NCBI GenBank assembly: GCA_947647645.1
Contig: CANSLE010000025.1
Location: forward strand, 1 to 14,847
Source: an uncultured Microbacterium sp.
GTDB taxonomy: Bacteria; Actinomycetota; Actinomycetes; Actinomycetales; Microbacteriaceae
DNA: 14,847 bases
Direction of reading: 5' to 3'
Positions within the stretch are counted from its first letter, which is position 1; each line of letters begins with the position of its first letter. The notes below the pieces were generated by a model. The model had not been told where the DNA came from, ran no database searches, and was given only the letters and a program-made list of their open reading frames with translations. Of the stretch, positions 8,536 through 13,765 are shown piece after piece. A program made the position numbers and the translations under genes.

Positions 8536-8541
8536 GAGAAT
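8536..8541 (+). promoter_or_regulatory. Possible -10 element for dinB
   Basis: GAGAAT ends 6 nt before the dinB ATG, the same geometry as the other leaderless starts. The first base departs from TANNNT. The GGAG at 8542-8545 is too close to the ATG (2 nt) to be a normal ribosome binding site. No actinobacterial LexA box of the CGAAC...GTTCG type is visible in the 71-bp gap. Confidence 0.4.
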
Positions 8542-8547
8542 GGAGTC

Positions 8548-9807
8548 ATGGGACGGGGCGACGGATCGGGACGGGTCGTATCGCCCGACGACGCCGATGA
8601 CAGCGGCACCCGCATCCTGCACGTGGACATGGACGCGTTCTACGCGTCGGTTGAGGTGCTGGACGACCCGTCGCTGGCGGGCAAGCCGCTGATCGTCGGT
8701 GGCATGGAGGGCCGCGGGGTCGTGTCCAGCGCGTCCTACGAGGCGCGACGCTTCGGCGTCCGGTCCGCCATGGGCGTCGCCCAGGCTCTGCGGCTGTGTC
8801 CGCAGGCGATCGTCGTGACGCCCCATTTCGACCGCTACGCGAGCCTGTCGCGTCAGGTGATGGACATCTTCCACGACATCACGCCGCTCGTCGAGCCGCT
8901 CTCGATCGATGAGGCGTTCCTCGACGTGTCCGGCGCCCGACGGCTCTGGGGATCGCCCGGTGAGATCGCCCGGATGCTGAGGAAACGCGTGAAGGCGGAG
9001 ACCGGGCTCGTCTGCAGTGTGGGGGTGGCGGCCACCAAGCACGTCGCGAAGATCGCCTCCACGCGGTCCAAGCCCGACGGATTGCTCATCGTCAGCGAAC
9101 CCGATACCGCGGCGTTCCTCGCTGCCCTGCCCGTATCGGCGCTGTGGGGAGTGGGGCCGAAAGCCGCCGAGGCGCTGGAAGGTCGCGGCATCCGGCTCGT
9201 CTCCGACATCCTCGCCTCTCCGCGGACCGTCCTGGACCGCGCGCTCGGGTCCGCCAGCGGAGAGCGCATCTGGCAGCTCGCGCACGGCGTCGATCCTCGT
9301 GCCGTCGAGACGGAGCGCACGGAGAAGAGCATCGGGCATGAAGAGACCTTCCTCACCGACGTCTCCGACGTCACGGTGCTTCGCAGCGAGCTCCGCCGAT
9401 TGTCGGATCGTGTCGCCGCGCGGCTGCGAGACGGAGGCTGGCGGGCGGGAGGCGTCGCGCTGAAGCTCCGCTACGCGGACTTCACCACGCTCTCGCGTTC
9501 GCTGTCGCTTCCGGAGCCGTCGGACGTGGGACAGCGGATCGGTGATGTCGCCATCGGCTTGTTCGATGCCCTGGAGCTGACGCAGCCCGTGCGTCTCATC
9601 GGCGTACGGGCTGAGAAGCTCCGCGGCGGCAAGGACGGCGAGATGCCCCTGTGGGACGACGACGCCGAATGGCGTCGCGTGGATGCCGCGCTGGATGACG
9701 CACGGGAGCGCTTCGGCGGTGGGGCGGTCACGCGCGCCAGCGTGCTCGGCCCTCGGCGCGATGTGAACGCGCTGCCCACGAATCCGCGCCTGCCTCGCGG
9801 GGAGTGA
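8548..9807 (+). CDS. dinB: DNA polymerase IV (Y-family, DinB)
   Basis: This is a translesion polymerase that extends past damaged or mismatched template bases with low fidelity. The palm-domain metal ligands are D27 in HVDMDAFYASVE and D121/E122 in LSIDEAFLDV. The steric-gate region is normal. A helix-hairpin-helix thumb (ALWGVGPKAAEALEGRGI, about 199-216) and a little-finger domain (about 255-360) follow. The length of 419 aa fits actinobacterial DinB proteins, with a short acidic N-terminal extension of about 20 residues. The place where relatives carry a QLxLF-type beta-clamp motif reads EMPLWDDD, a degenerate form. The ATG at 8548 is chosen for the -10-like hexamer 6 nt upstream. The stop is TGA at 9805-9807, only 22 bp before the next gene, which has its own promoter-like element. 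Confidence 0.95.
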   Translation: MGRGDGSGRVVSPDDADDSGTRILHVDMDAFYASVEVLDDPSLAGKPLIVGGMEGRGVVSSASYEARRFGVRSAMGVAQALRLCPQAIVVTPHFDRYASLSRQVMDIFHDITPLVEPLSIDEAFLDVSGARRLWGSPGEIARMLRKRVKAETGLVCSVGVAATKHVAKIASTRSKPDGLLIVSEPDTAAFLAALPVSALWGVGPKAAEALEGRGIRLVSDILASPRTVLDRALGSASGERIWQLAHGVDPRAVETERTEKSIGHEETFLTDVSDVTVLRSELRRLSDRVAARLRDGGWRAGGVALKLRYADFTTLSRSLSLPEPSDVGQRIGDVAIGLFDALELTQPVRLIGVRAEKLRGGKDGEMPLWDDDAEWRRVDAALDDARERFGGGAVTRASVLGPRRDVNALPTNPRLPRGE

Positions 9808-9817
9808 TGTTCCGGGC

Positions 9818-9823
9818 TACGGT
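9818..9823 (+). promoter_or_regulatory. -10 element for the GerW-like gene
   Basis: TACGGT ends 6 nt before the ATG at 9830, with no Shine-Dalgarno sequence between them. It lies in the 22-bp gap after dinB, so the next two genes can be transcribed apart from dinB as a leaderless message. Confidence 0.5.
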
Positions 9824-9829
9824 GGTGCC

Positions 9830-10150
9830 ATGCCCAACCTCGCACTCGAACTCGGCAAGCAGTCCGCATCCCTCGGCGTGAACAGCGTCTACGGCGAGCA
9901 GCAGGACGTCGACGGCATTCGTCTGATCCCGGTTGCGCTCTCGTGGTCGGGCTTCGGCGCCGGCGAGGATGAGAGTGGCAACAACGGCGGGGGTGGTGGC
10001 GGTTTCGCCGCGCCGCTCGGTGCGTACATCCGCAAGGGCGACGATCTGCGGTTCGAGCCGAACCTCGTGACCCTCGTCGCCGTCGCGATCCCCTTCGTGT
10101 GGGTCGCGGGGCGCACGCTCAGCCGTATCATTCGTGCCCTCAAGCGCTGA
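9830..10150 (+). CDS. GerW/YtfJ-like glycine-rich protein with C-terminal membrane segment
   Basis: This is a 106-aa protein. The segment VYGEQQDVDGIRLIPVALSW followed by GFGAGE, a run of six glycines (53-58) and APLGAYIRKGDDLRFEPN has the layout of the GerW (YtfJ) sporulation-protein family. That family typically reads a Vdg-type start, IIPVA, GfG, a Gly-rich loop and P-v-a-f. A hydrophobic stretch at about 78-95 (LVTLVAVAIPFVWVAG) is a likely single membrane segment, followed by a basic tail (RIIRALKR) that would face the cytoplasm. Bacillus YtfJ is tied to spores, but relatives occur in non-sporulating actinobacteria, where I know of no assigned function. The gene is leaderless and overlaps the next gene by 17 nt. 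The family call is by pattern recognition only. Confidence 0.75.
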   Translation: MPNLALELGKQSASLGVNSVYGEQQDVDGIRLIPVALSWSGFGAGEDESGNNGGGGGGFAAPLGAYIRKGDDLRFEPNLVTLVAVAIPFVWVAGRTLSRIIRALKR

Positions 10151-10709
10151 CGAGGTCGACACTGCGCTCGCTCACGCGGGGGAGCTCATCGACGACGCCA
10201 TCGCGGCGCTGCCCGCCGGGAGCTTGCCGATCGTGTTGATCGATGGCCGCTCCGGTGCGGGAAAGACCACGGTGGCTCGCCAACTGCGTGAGCGGTCGCC
10301 CAGGACGATGTCGCTGATCGGCCTGGACGAACTGTACCCAGGATGGGACGGCCTGGCCGCCGGTGCGGAGATGGCGCGTGAGCTGATCCTCGAACCGATT
10401 CGTGCTGGACGGCCCGGACGATGGCGCCGGTGGGACTGGACGCGGCACCGACCCGGTGAGGAGGTCATCACCCCTGCGGGTGTTCCTCTCATCCTCGAGG
10501 GGGCGGGGGTGCTGACTCCCGCCGCCGCAGCGCTCACACCCGTGCGCGTCTGGTTGGAGTCCCCCGAAGAGCACCGGCGCGATCGCGCCCTCGCCCGCGA
10601 CGGCGAGACGTATCGTCCCCATTGGCGTCGCTGGGCCGAGCAGGAGGACGAGCACGTCCGCGCGAATCGGCCTCGCGACCTGGCCACCATCCTCGTCGAC
10701 GTCCCCTGA
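10134..10709 (+). CDS. P-loop NTPase, uridine-kinase-like
   Basis: This 191-aa cytoplasmic protein has a Walker A motif GRSGAGKTT (38-46) directly after the beta-strand PIVLID. It has a likely substrate/base segment LDELYPGWDG (64-73), a WDW motif (100-102) resembling the RYDW region of uridine kinases, E122 in LILEGAGV, and a basic lid-like helix EEHRRDRALARDG (145-157). This is the layout of the uridine kinase/NMP-kinase superfamily. The real substrate cannot be assigned and could be a nucleoside, a vitamin or a small sugar. I use the GTG at 10134, inside the end of the GerW-like gene (17-nt overlap), because the sequence from there makes a continuous helical N-terminus. No strong SD sequence is seen, so coupling to the upstream gene is likely. 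The gene converges with the DUF2017 gene across a hairpin. Confidence 0.8.
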   Translation: MPSSADEVDTALAHAGELIDDAIAALPAGSLPIVLIDGRSGAGKTTVARQLRERSPRTMSLIGLDELYPGWDGLAAGAEMARELILEPIRAGRPGRWRRWDWTRHRPGEEVITPAGVPLILEGAGVLTPAAAALTPVRVWLESPEEHRRDRALARDGETYRPHWRRWAEQEDEHVRANRPRDLATILVDVP

Positions 10710-10720
10710 CGCTCGGCGTC
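10708..10720. terminator. Bidirectional terminator-like hairpin between convergent genes
   Basis: GACGC-TCG-GCGTC is a perfect 5-bp GC-rich stem with a 3-nt loop. It covers the end of the kinase-like gene and the 13-bp gap before the DUF2017 stop. It is symmetric and so could act on both strands. It lacks a T-run. Confidence 0.4.
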
Positions 10721-10722
10721 GT

Positions 10723-11211
10723 TCAGTCCTCGACGGCCTGCAGCAGACCCTCCAGGCGGAAGCCGAGCCAGTTGTAGACCCCGAATCGCGGGTCATCGTC
10801 CTGATCCTCATCCGACACGATGCCGAGGCGCGTGGCCATCACCAGCCGCACCGATGTCAGCGTGCGTAGCCATGCGGCGAGCACGGCGGCATCCAACTCG
10901 ATCACGAAGGCGGTCTCGGCGTCCGCGCGATCGACATCCTCGGGCCGCAGTGTCACCCCGTCGCGTCGGAGGGACGACAGGACGGCGGCCGCGTCGTCAC
11001 GGCGTCGGTCGAGCAGGTCGTCCTGAGTCAGTCGACGGAACTCGGCGGCCGCCTCCGGGTCATCACGGTAGGCGTCGGGCACCAGACGCGCGATCGCGGG
11101 ATCCTCGGTGTCGTCCAGGGAACCGGCGAGCAGGTCGGCGAACTGGGTGATGAGGTCCGTGAGGTGTGCCGCTTCGAGCGCAGACAATTCCATGAGCACG
11201 GTGGTCGTCAA
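10723..11211 (-). CDS. DUF2017 family protein
   Basis: This is a 162-aa acidic, largely helical protein with no signal peptide or membrane segment. The pattern ELSALEAAHLTDLITQFADLL at the N-terminus, DPAIARLVPDAYRDDPEAAAEFRRLTQDDLLDRR in the middle, and YNWLGFRLEGLLQAVED at the end matches DUF2017. This family of unknown function is usually found next to clpS in actinobacteria. The TTG at 11211 is chosen because it overlaps the clpS stop (TTGA) and has GGAAGG (11224-11219) 7 nt upstream. GTG 11199 or ATG 11193 are weaker options. Context suggests a link to ClpS/Clp protease function, but that is inference from position alone. Confidence 0.88.
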   Translation of the reverse strand: MTTTVLMELSALEAAHLTDLITQFADLLAGSLDDTEDPAIARLVPDAYRDDPEAAAEFRRLTQDDLLDRRRDDAAAVLSSLRRDGVTLRPEDVDRADAETAFVIELDAAVLAAWLRTLTSVRLVMATRLGIVSDEDQDDDPRFGVYNWLGFRLEGLLQAVED

Positions 11212-11492
11212 GTCTCAGCCTTCCGGACGGTGGCCCAGAGGCCGAAGTCGTGCATCGCCTGCACGTGGAGTTCCATCTGCTCGCGGGCGCCCTCGGCGAC
11301 GACGGCATGGCCCTCGTGGTGGACGAGGAGCATCAGATGCTCTGCACGCGCGCGCGAGTAGCCGAAATAGGCGCGGAAGACGTGCACGACGTAGCTCATG
11401 AGATTCACCGGGTCGTTCCAGACGACCGCTTGCCAGGGGCCGGATGTCGCCACGCTCTCATCGACTCGGATGTCCTCCAGCGGGATCGTCAC
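11208..11492 (-). CDS. clpS: ATP-dependent Clp protease adaptor ClpS
   Basis: ClpS delivers proteins with N-degron residues to the Clp unfoldase-protease. The 94-aa sequence contains VVWNDPVNLMSYVVHVF, LLVHHEGHAVVAEG and GLWATV. The binding-pocket residues N26, D27 and H58 and the gatekeeper M32 keep the same spacing as E. coli N34, D35, H66 and M40. The start is the GTG at 11492. It overlaps the upstream metallopeptidase stop in GTGA and removes a long unlikely N-terminal extension open in this frame up to 11909. ClpS ends in a 3-base overlap with the DUF2017 start. The three genes therefore form a tightly coupled operon. Confidence 0.96.
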   Translation of the reverse strand: MTIPLEDIRVDESVATSGPWQAVVWNDPVNLMSYVVHVFRAYFGYSRARAEHLMLLVHHEGHAVVAEGAREQMELHVQAMHDFGLWATVRKAET

Positions 11493-11839
11493 GCCCACCC
11501 CAGTTGATGCAGACGGTCGTCGTCGATGCCATAGAAATGCGCGATCTCGTGGACGAGGGTGGTGTGCACCTCGTCGCGAAGCTCCTCGACGCTCTCGCAC
11601 ACGTGGAGGTGCGGCTCGCGGTAGACGATGATCCGGTCCGGGAGCTCGCCGCTTCCGTATCGGTCGCGTTCGGTCAGCGCGAGGCCGTCGTACAGGCCCA
11701 GTAGGTCGAGGGAACCGTCTTCGGGACGATCCTCGACGACGAAGACGACGTTGTCGAGAGCGACGAACATGTCCTCGGGCAGCAGATCGATCTCGTCCGA
11801 GACGAGATCGCCGAATTCCTCGGCATCCATCTCGATCAT
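11489..11839 (-). CDS. Zincin-type metallopeptidase family protein (DUF1025-like)
   Basis: This is a 116-aa small acidic protein with the zinc-peptidase signature HEIAH at 97-101. It sits in VHTTLVHEIAHFYGIDDDRLHQLGW, which is the C-terminal signature of the small 'possibl zincin' family (formerly DUF1025). The strand LPDRIIVYREPHLHV precedes it. H97 and H101 would bind zinc and E98 would act as the base. A third ligand is probably in the GIDDDRLHQLG segment. The substrate is unknown. The ATG at 11839 has a good SD sequence (GGGAGG at 11851-11846). The gene lies 28 bp downstream of tRNA-His on the same strand with no promoter visible in the gap, and overlaps clpS by 4 nt. Confidence 0.88.
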   Translation of the reverse strand: MIEMDAEEFGDLVSDEIDLLPEDMFVALDNVVFVVEDRPEDGSLDLLGLYDGLALTERDRYGSGELPDRIIVYREPHLHVCESVEELRDEVHTTLVHEIAHFYGIDDDRLHQLGWA

Positions 11840-11867
11840 TTCGACCTCCCGGCGGGGGAGAAGGTGG

Positions 11868-11941
11868 GGTGGCTAACGGGGCTTGAACCCGCGACCCCCG
11901 CGACCACAACGCGGTGCTCTACCAACTGAGCTATAGCCACC
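11868..11941 (-). tRNA. tRNA-His (anticodon GTG)
   Basis: The cloverleaf folds fully. The acceptor is GTGGCTA/TAGCCAC with the extra G-1 (11941) opposite C73 (11868), which is diagnostic for tRNA-His. The D-stem is GCTC/GAGC, the anticodon arm CCGCG-TTGTGGT-CGCGG has anticodon GTG, and the T-arm is GCGGG-TTCAAGC-CCCGT. The 3' CCA is encoded in the genome (11867-11865). The metallopeptidase-clpS-DUF2017 genes follow on the same strand. Confidence 0.97.
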
Positions 11942-11968
11942 ATGTGCCTGCGTCCAGGCAACCAGACG

Positions 11969-11974
11969 ATTGTA
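11969..11974 (-). promoter_or_regulatory. Possible -10 element for tRNA-His and the clpS operon
   Basis: Read on the minus strand, TACAAT ends 27 nt before the tRNA 5' end, which would leave a leader of about 20 nt for RNase P to remove. It overlaps the orn stop codon region. A matching -35 at 17 bp is poor, and TTGTAC (11995-11990) sits at 15 bp. Confidence 0.35.
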
Positions 11975-12598
11975 TTACACACCGGGGGTGTACAACGACA
12001 CGGCGGTCGCCGCGGCCTCCCGGGCCTCGTCGCTGGTAGGCCCCGGCTCCGGGACGAAGACCGCCTGGCGGTAGTAGGCGAGCTCTCGGATCGACTCCTG
12101 GATGTCGGCGAGGGCGCGGTGTCCGCCGTCCTTCGCGGGAGCGTTGAAATAGGCGCGCGGATACCACCGGCGCGACAGCTCTTTGATGCTCGAGACGTCG
12201 ACGTTGCGGTAGTGCAGCCAGCGATCGACCCGCGGCATGTACTTGGCGAGGAACATGCGGTCGGTACCGATCGTGTTGCCGGCAAGCGGCGCCTTGCCCT
12301 CGGGGACGAAACGCTGGATGTACTCGAGAGCCTCGAACTCGGCCTCCGCCAGGCTGACGCCCTGAGGGATCTCGCTCAGCAGGCCGGAGGTCTCGTGCAT
12401 CCGAGTGACGAAGTCGTTCATGTTCGCCAGGGCCGACGGGTCGGGCTTGATCACGATCTGGAACCCTGGATCCAGCGCCTTCAACTCGAAGTCGGTGACG
12501 ATGATCGCGATCTCGACCAGCTCGTCGATCTCGAGATCGAGCCCCGTCATCTCGCAGTCGATCCAGACGAGACGGTCGTTCTCAGCGGCATTCACCAT
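11975..12598 (-). CDS. orn: Oligoribonuclease Orn
   Basis: Orn is a 3'-5' exoribonuclease that degrades short RNAs to mononucleotides and, in many bacteria, breaks down pGpG. The DEDDh residues are all present: D14 and E16 (WIDCEMTGLD), D113 (NTIGTDRMFL), H160 and D165 (KDGGHRALADI). The length of 207 aa is normal for actinobacterial Orn, with a slightly longer C-terminus than in E. coli. The start is the ATG at 12598, with a -10 element 6 nt upstream (leaderless). An immediately following GTG codon could also serve. The gene is divergent from tRNA-Arg and followed by tRNA-His. Confidence 0.97.
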   Translation of the reverse strand: MVNAAENDRLVWIDCEMTGLDLEIDELVEIAIIVTDFELKALDPGFQIVIKPDPSALANMNDFVTRMHETSGLLSEIPQGVSLAEAEFEALEYIQRFVPEGKAPLAGNTIGTDRMFLAKYMPRVDRWLHYRNVDVSSIKELSRRWYPRAYFNAPAKDGGHRALADIQESIRELAYYRQAVFVPEPGPTSDEAREAAATAVSLYTPGV

Positions 12599-12604
12599 GC
12601 GTTC

Positions 12605-12610
12605 ATCCTA
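12605..12610 (-). promoter_or_regulatory. -10 element for leaderless orn
   Basis: TAGGAT on the minus strand is followed by the spacer GAACGC and then the ATG of orn. The 13-mer GGATGAACGCATG is identical to the one at the start of the YczE-type gene (13713-13701). No clear -35 is seen. Confidence 0.6.
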
Positions 12611-12682
12611 ATGAGGGCCCTCGACGTCGGGATGGCCGGCTCGGGGGCCAGGGCAGAGTCGTCGCCCGACGCCGCTGGCCAG

Positions 12683-12688
12683 TACTCT
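12683..12688 (+). promoter_or_regulatory. -10 element for tRNA-Arg
   Basis: TACTCT ends 8 nt before the mature tRNA 5' end, so transcription would start at or within a few bases of it. The -35 region is not recognisable. Confidence 0.4.
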
Positions 12689-12696
12689 GGATAGGC

Positions 12697-12768
12697 GCCT
12701 CCGTAGCTCAGTGGAAGAGCGACGGCCTTCTAATCCGTTGGTCGCAGGTTCGAATCCTGCCGGGGGCA
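12697..12768 (+). tRNA. tRNA-Arg (anticodon TCT)
   Basis: The 72-nt cloverleaf has acceptor GCCTCCG/CGGGGGC with one G-U, D-stem GCTC/GAGC and anticodon loop CTTCTAA with anticodon TCT. The T-arm is GCAGG-TTCGAAT-CCTGC and the discriminator base is A. Pair 31-39 is C-T, a mismatch I also recall in other actinobacterial tRNA-Arg(TCT) genes. The CCA end is not encoded; ACCCC follows. It reads the rare AGA codon. Confidence 0.96.
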
Positions 12769-12783
12769 CCCCTCGCGCGACGA

Positions 12784-12809
12784 CACTGCGCAGCGTAGCG
12801 TCTGCGGTG
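12784..12809 (+). other. Hairpin between tRNA-Arg and the small ORF
   Basis: CAC-GT-CGCAG-type stem: CAC (12784-12786) and CGCAG (12789-12793) pair with CTGCG (12802-12806) and GTG (12807-12809), leaving a 2-nt bulge and an 8-nt loop. It lies just before the SD sequence of the 69-aa gene and has no T-run. It could be a processing site after the tRNA or a weak attenuator. The role is not shown. Confidence 0.3.
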
Positions 12810-12824
12810 ACGAGAGGAGTCACC

Positions 12825-13034
12825 ATGAGCACCACGTCATCCACGCTCTGGGTCGCCTACGGCACCGAGGGCAACGTCGTCGGGACGGTTCGCAAGACCG
12901 AGCACGGCTACACGTCGACGATCGCGGGGGCATCCGCCAGCATCGGCACGTACCCGACCATGGATATCGCGAAGAACGCGCTGCACGGGCACTTGCCGCT
13001 GGGATCCGACTGGCCGCAGTTCAGAGAGCACTGA
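12825..13034 (+). CDS. Small conserved-looking protein of unknown function (69 aa)
   Basis: The ATG at 12825 has a strong SD sequence, GAGAGGAG (12812-12819 region), with 5 nt of spacing. The frame is open further upstream, but that part runs through tRNA-Arg and is not used. The protein opens with a short Ser/Thr tail, then LWVAYGTEGNVVGTVRKTEHGYTSTIAG, which looks like two or three beta-strands, and GTYPTMDIAKNALHGHLP, which looks like a helix. This suggests a small beta-beta-alpha domain of the type found in DNA- or RNA-binding proteins, but there is no motif that assigns a function. It has no membrane segment or signal peptide. It lies 56 bp downstream of tRNA-Arg on the same strand with no clear promoter of its own. 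It ends 30 bp before the stop of the convergent YczE-type gene. Confidence 0.72.
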   Translation: MSTTSSTLWVAYGTEGNVVGTVRKTEHGYTSTIAGASASIGTYPTMDIAKNALHGHLPLGSDWPQFREH

Positions 13035-13043
13035 GCGGGTTCG

Positions 13044-13054
13044 GCGGGGTCCGC
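13044..13054. terminator. Small hairpin between convergent genes
   Basis: GCGG-GGT-CCGC forms a 4-bp stem in the 30-bp gap between the 69-aa gene and the YczE-type gene. It is short and T-poor, so terminator function is weakly supported. Confidence 0.2.
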
Positions 13055-13064
13055 AGCGCAGGGC

Positions 13065-13703
13065 TCAGTCCACCGCGAGGGACGCCAGCGCCTCCGCGCG
13101 TCTCGCGCGGCGAGTCGTGTGACGTGCCCGCTCCGCCGGGTCGAGCACGAGGAGTGCGAGGTGGACAAGCGGGCCGATGCCAGCCGCGAACAGGATCGTA
13201 CCGAGACCGACCGTGCCGCCCAGGAGCCAGCCGGCCACGAGTACGGTGGCTTCCACCGACAGCCGACACGTCCAGATCGGCCACCCGAGTCGCGCATGCA
13301 GCCCGGTCATCAGCCCGTCGCGAGGACCGGCTCCGAAGTGCGCACCGATGTACATGCCGGATGCCAGAGCCACCACGACCATGCCGCCGATGAACATCAG
13401 CACCTGCACGCCGAAGCCGTGGACGCTGGGGAGGGCACCGATCGTCAGCTGCATGCTCGTGCCCACGATCAGGATGTTGGCGAACGTGCCGATGCCCGGA
13501 CGCTGACGCAGCGGGATCCAGAGCAGAAGGACGAGGAGTCCCACGATGTTCGTGATCCAGCCGATACCGATCCCCGTCTGGACAGACAAGCCTTGGGCGA
13601 AGACCGTCCACGGGTCGAGCCCGATTCCTGCGCGCACCATGACCCCACAGCCGGCGCCGTAGAGCACCAGTCCGAGGAGCAGGTTGACGATCCGAATGTG
13701 CAT
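13065..13703 (-). CDS. YczE/YitT-type integral membrane protein
   Basis: This is a 212-aa hydrophobic protein with about five membrane segments: around 5-24, 43-62, 72-90, 98-118 and 150-185 (the last probably two). Short, mostly basic loops and a basic cytoplasmic tail (RARHTTRRARRAEA) complete it. Family-like features are NLLLGLVLYGAGCGVMVRAGIGLDPWTVFAQGLS at the N-terminus, and GSGAGPRDGLM-like FGAGPRDGLMTGL and TILFAAGIGPLV. This matches the YczE group, whose transported or sensed molecule is unknown to me. I prefer the ATG at 13703 because a -10-like TTGGAT sits 6 nt upstream. A TTG four codons earlier would lie on that -10 element. It is divergent from a MocR regulator, a pairing reported in comparative studies of MocR (YczR) proteins. 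Confidence 0.85.
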   Translation of the reverse strand: MHIRIVNLLLGLVLYGAGCGVMVRAGIGLDPWTVFAQGLSVQTGIGIGWITNIVGLLVLLLWIPLRQRPGIGTFANILIVGTSMQLTIGALPSVHGFGVQVLMFIGGMVVVALASGMYIGAHFGAGPRDGLMTGLHARLGWPIWTCRLSVEATVLVAGWLLGGTVGLGTILFAAGIGPLVHLALLVLDPAERARHTTRRARRAEALASLAVD

Positions 13704-13709
13704 GCGTTC

Positions 13710-13715
13710 ATCCAA
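13710..13715 (-). promoter_or_regulatory. -10 element for the YczE-type gene
   Basis: TTGGAT on the minus strand, then GAACGC, then ATG (13703). It coincides with the first TCCAAT operator half-site (13711-13716), so a protein bound there would cover the promoter. Confidence 0.5.
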
Positions 13716-13747
13716 TCGTAGAATTGGACCTGGACGAGCAGTCCAAT
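13711..13747. promoter_or_regulatory. Probable MocR-regulator operator: three TCCAAT half-sites
   Basis: TCCAATC (13711-13717), ATTGGAC (13723-13729, inverted) and GTCCAAT (13741-13747) fill the divergent promoter region. The outer two are direct repeats 31 bp apart, about three helical turns, and the middle one is inverted. Two direct repeats plus an inverted copy fits how MocR/GabR-type dimers are known to bind. The first half-site overlaps the yczE-type -10 and the third lies just upstream of the regulator's own -10 (13753-13758). Binding itself is inference. Confidence 0.6.
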
Positions 13748-13752
13748 CACGA

Positions 13753-13758
13753 TAGGCT
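13753..13758 (+). promoter_or_regulatory. -10 element for the MocR regulator gene
   Basis: TAGGCT ends 7 nt before the ATG at 13766, again a leaderless arrangement. It is the same hexamer as at the acyl-CoA synthetase start. A TCCAAT half-site ends 5 nt upstream, which suggests autoregulation. Confidence 0.55.
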
Positions 13759-13765
13759 GGCCGCC

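Noticed and set aside
8477..8547. LexA/SOS box upstream of dinB
   Set aside because: I found no CGAAC-type palindrome in the 71-bp gap. dinB may not be damage-induced here.
11208..11909. 233-aa version of ClpS starting at 11909
   Set aside because: The extra N-terminus runs through the metallopeptidase gene and the tRNA-His 3' part. The GTG at 11492 with a GTGA overlap gives the normal ClpS length.
11979..11991. Hairpin ACACC-GGG-GGTGT near the orn stop
   Set aside because: It lies inside the last codons of orn (YTPGV) and has a short stem. It may be coincidental and would also sit upstream of the tRNA-His promoter.
12751..12768. tRNA-Arg 3' end as an integration (attachment) site
   Set aside because: There is no integrase gene, direct repeat of the tRNA end, or change in base composition in the window.
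12711..12824. Longer version of the 69-aa gene beginning at 12711
   Set aside because: This would start inside tRNA-Arg and translate it. The ATG at 12825 has a strong SD sequence.
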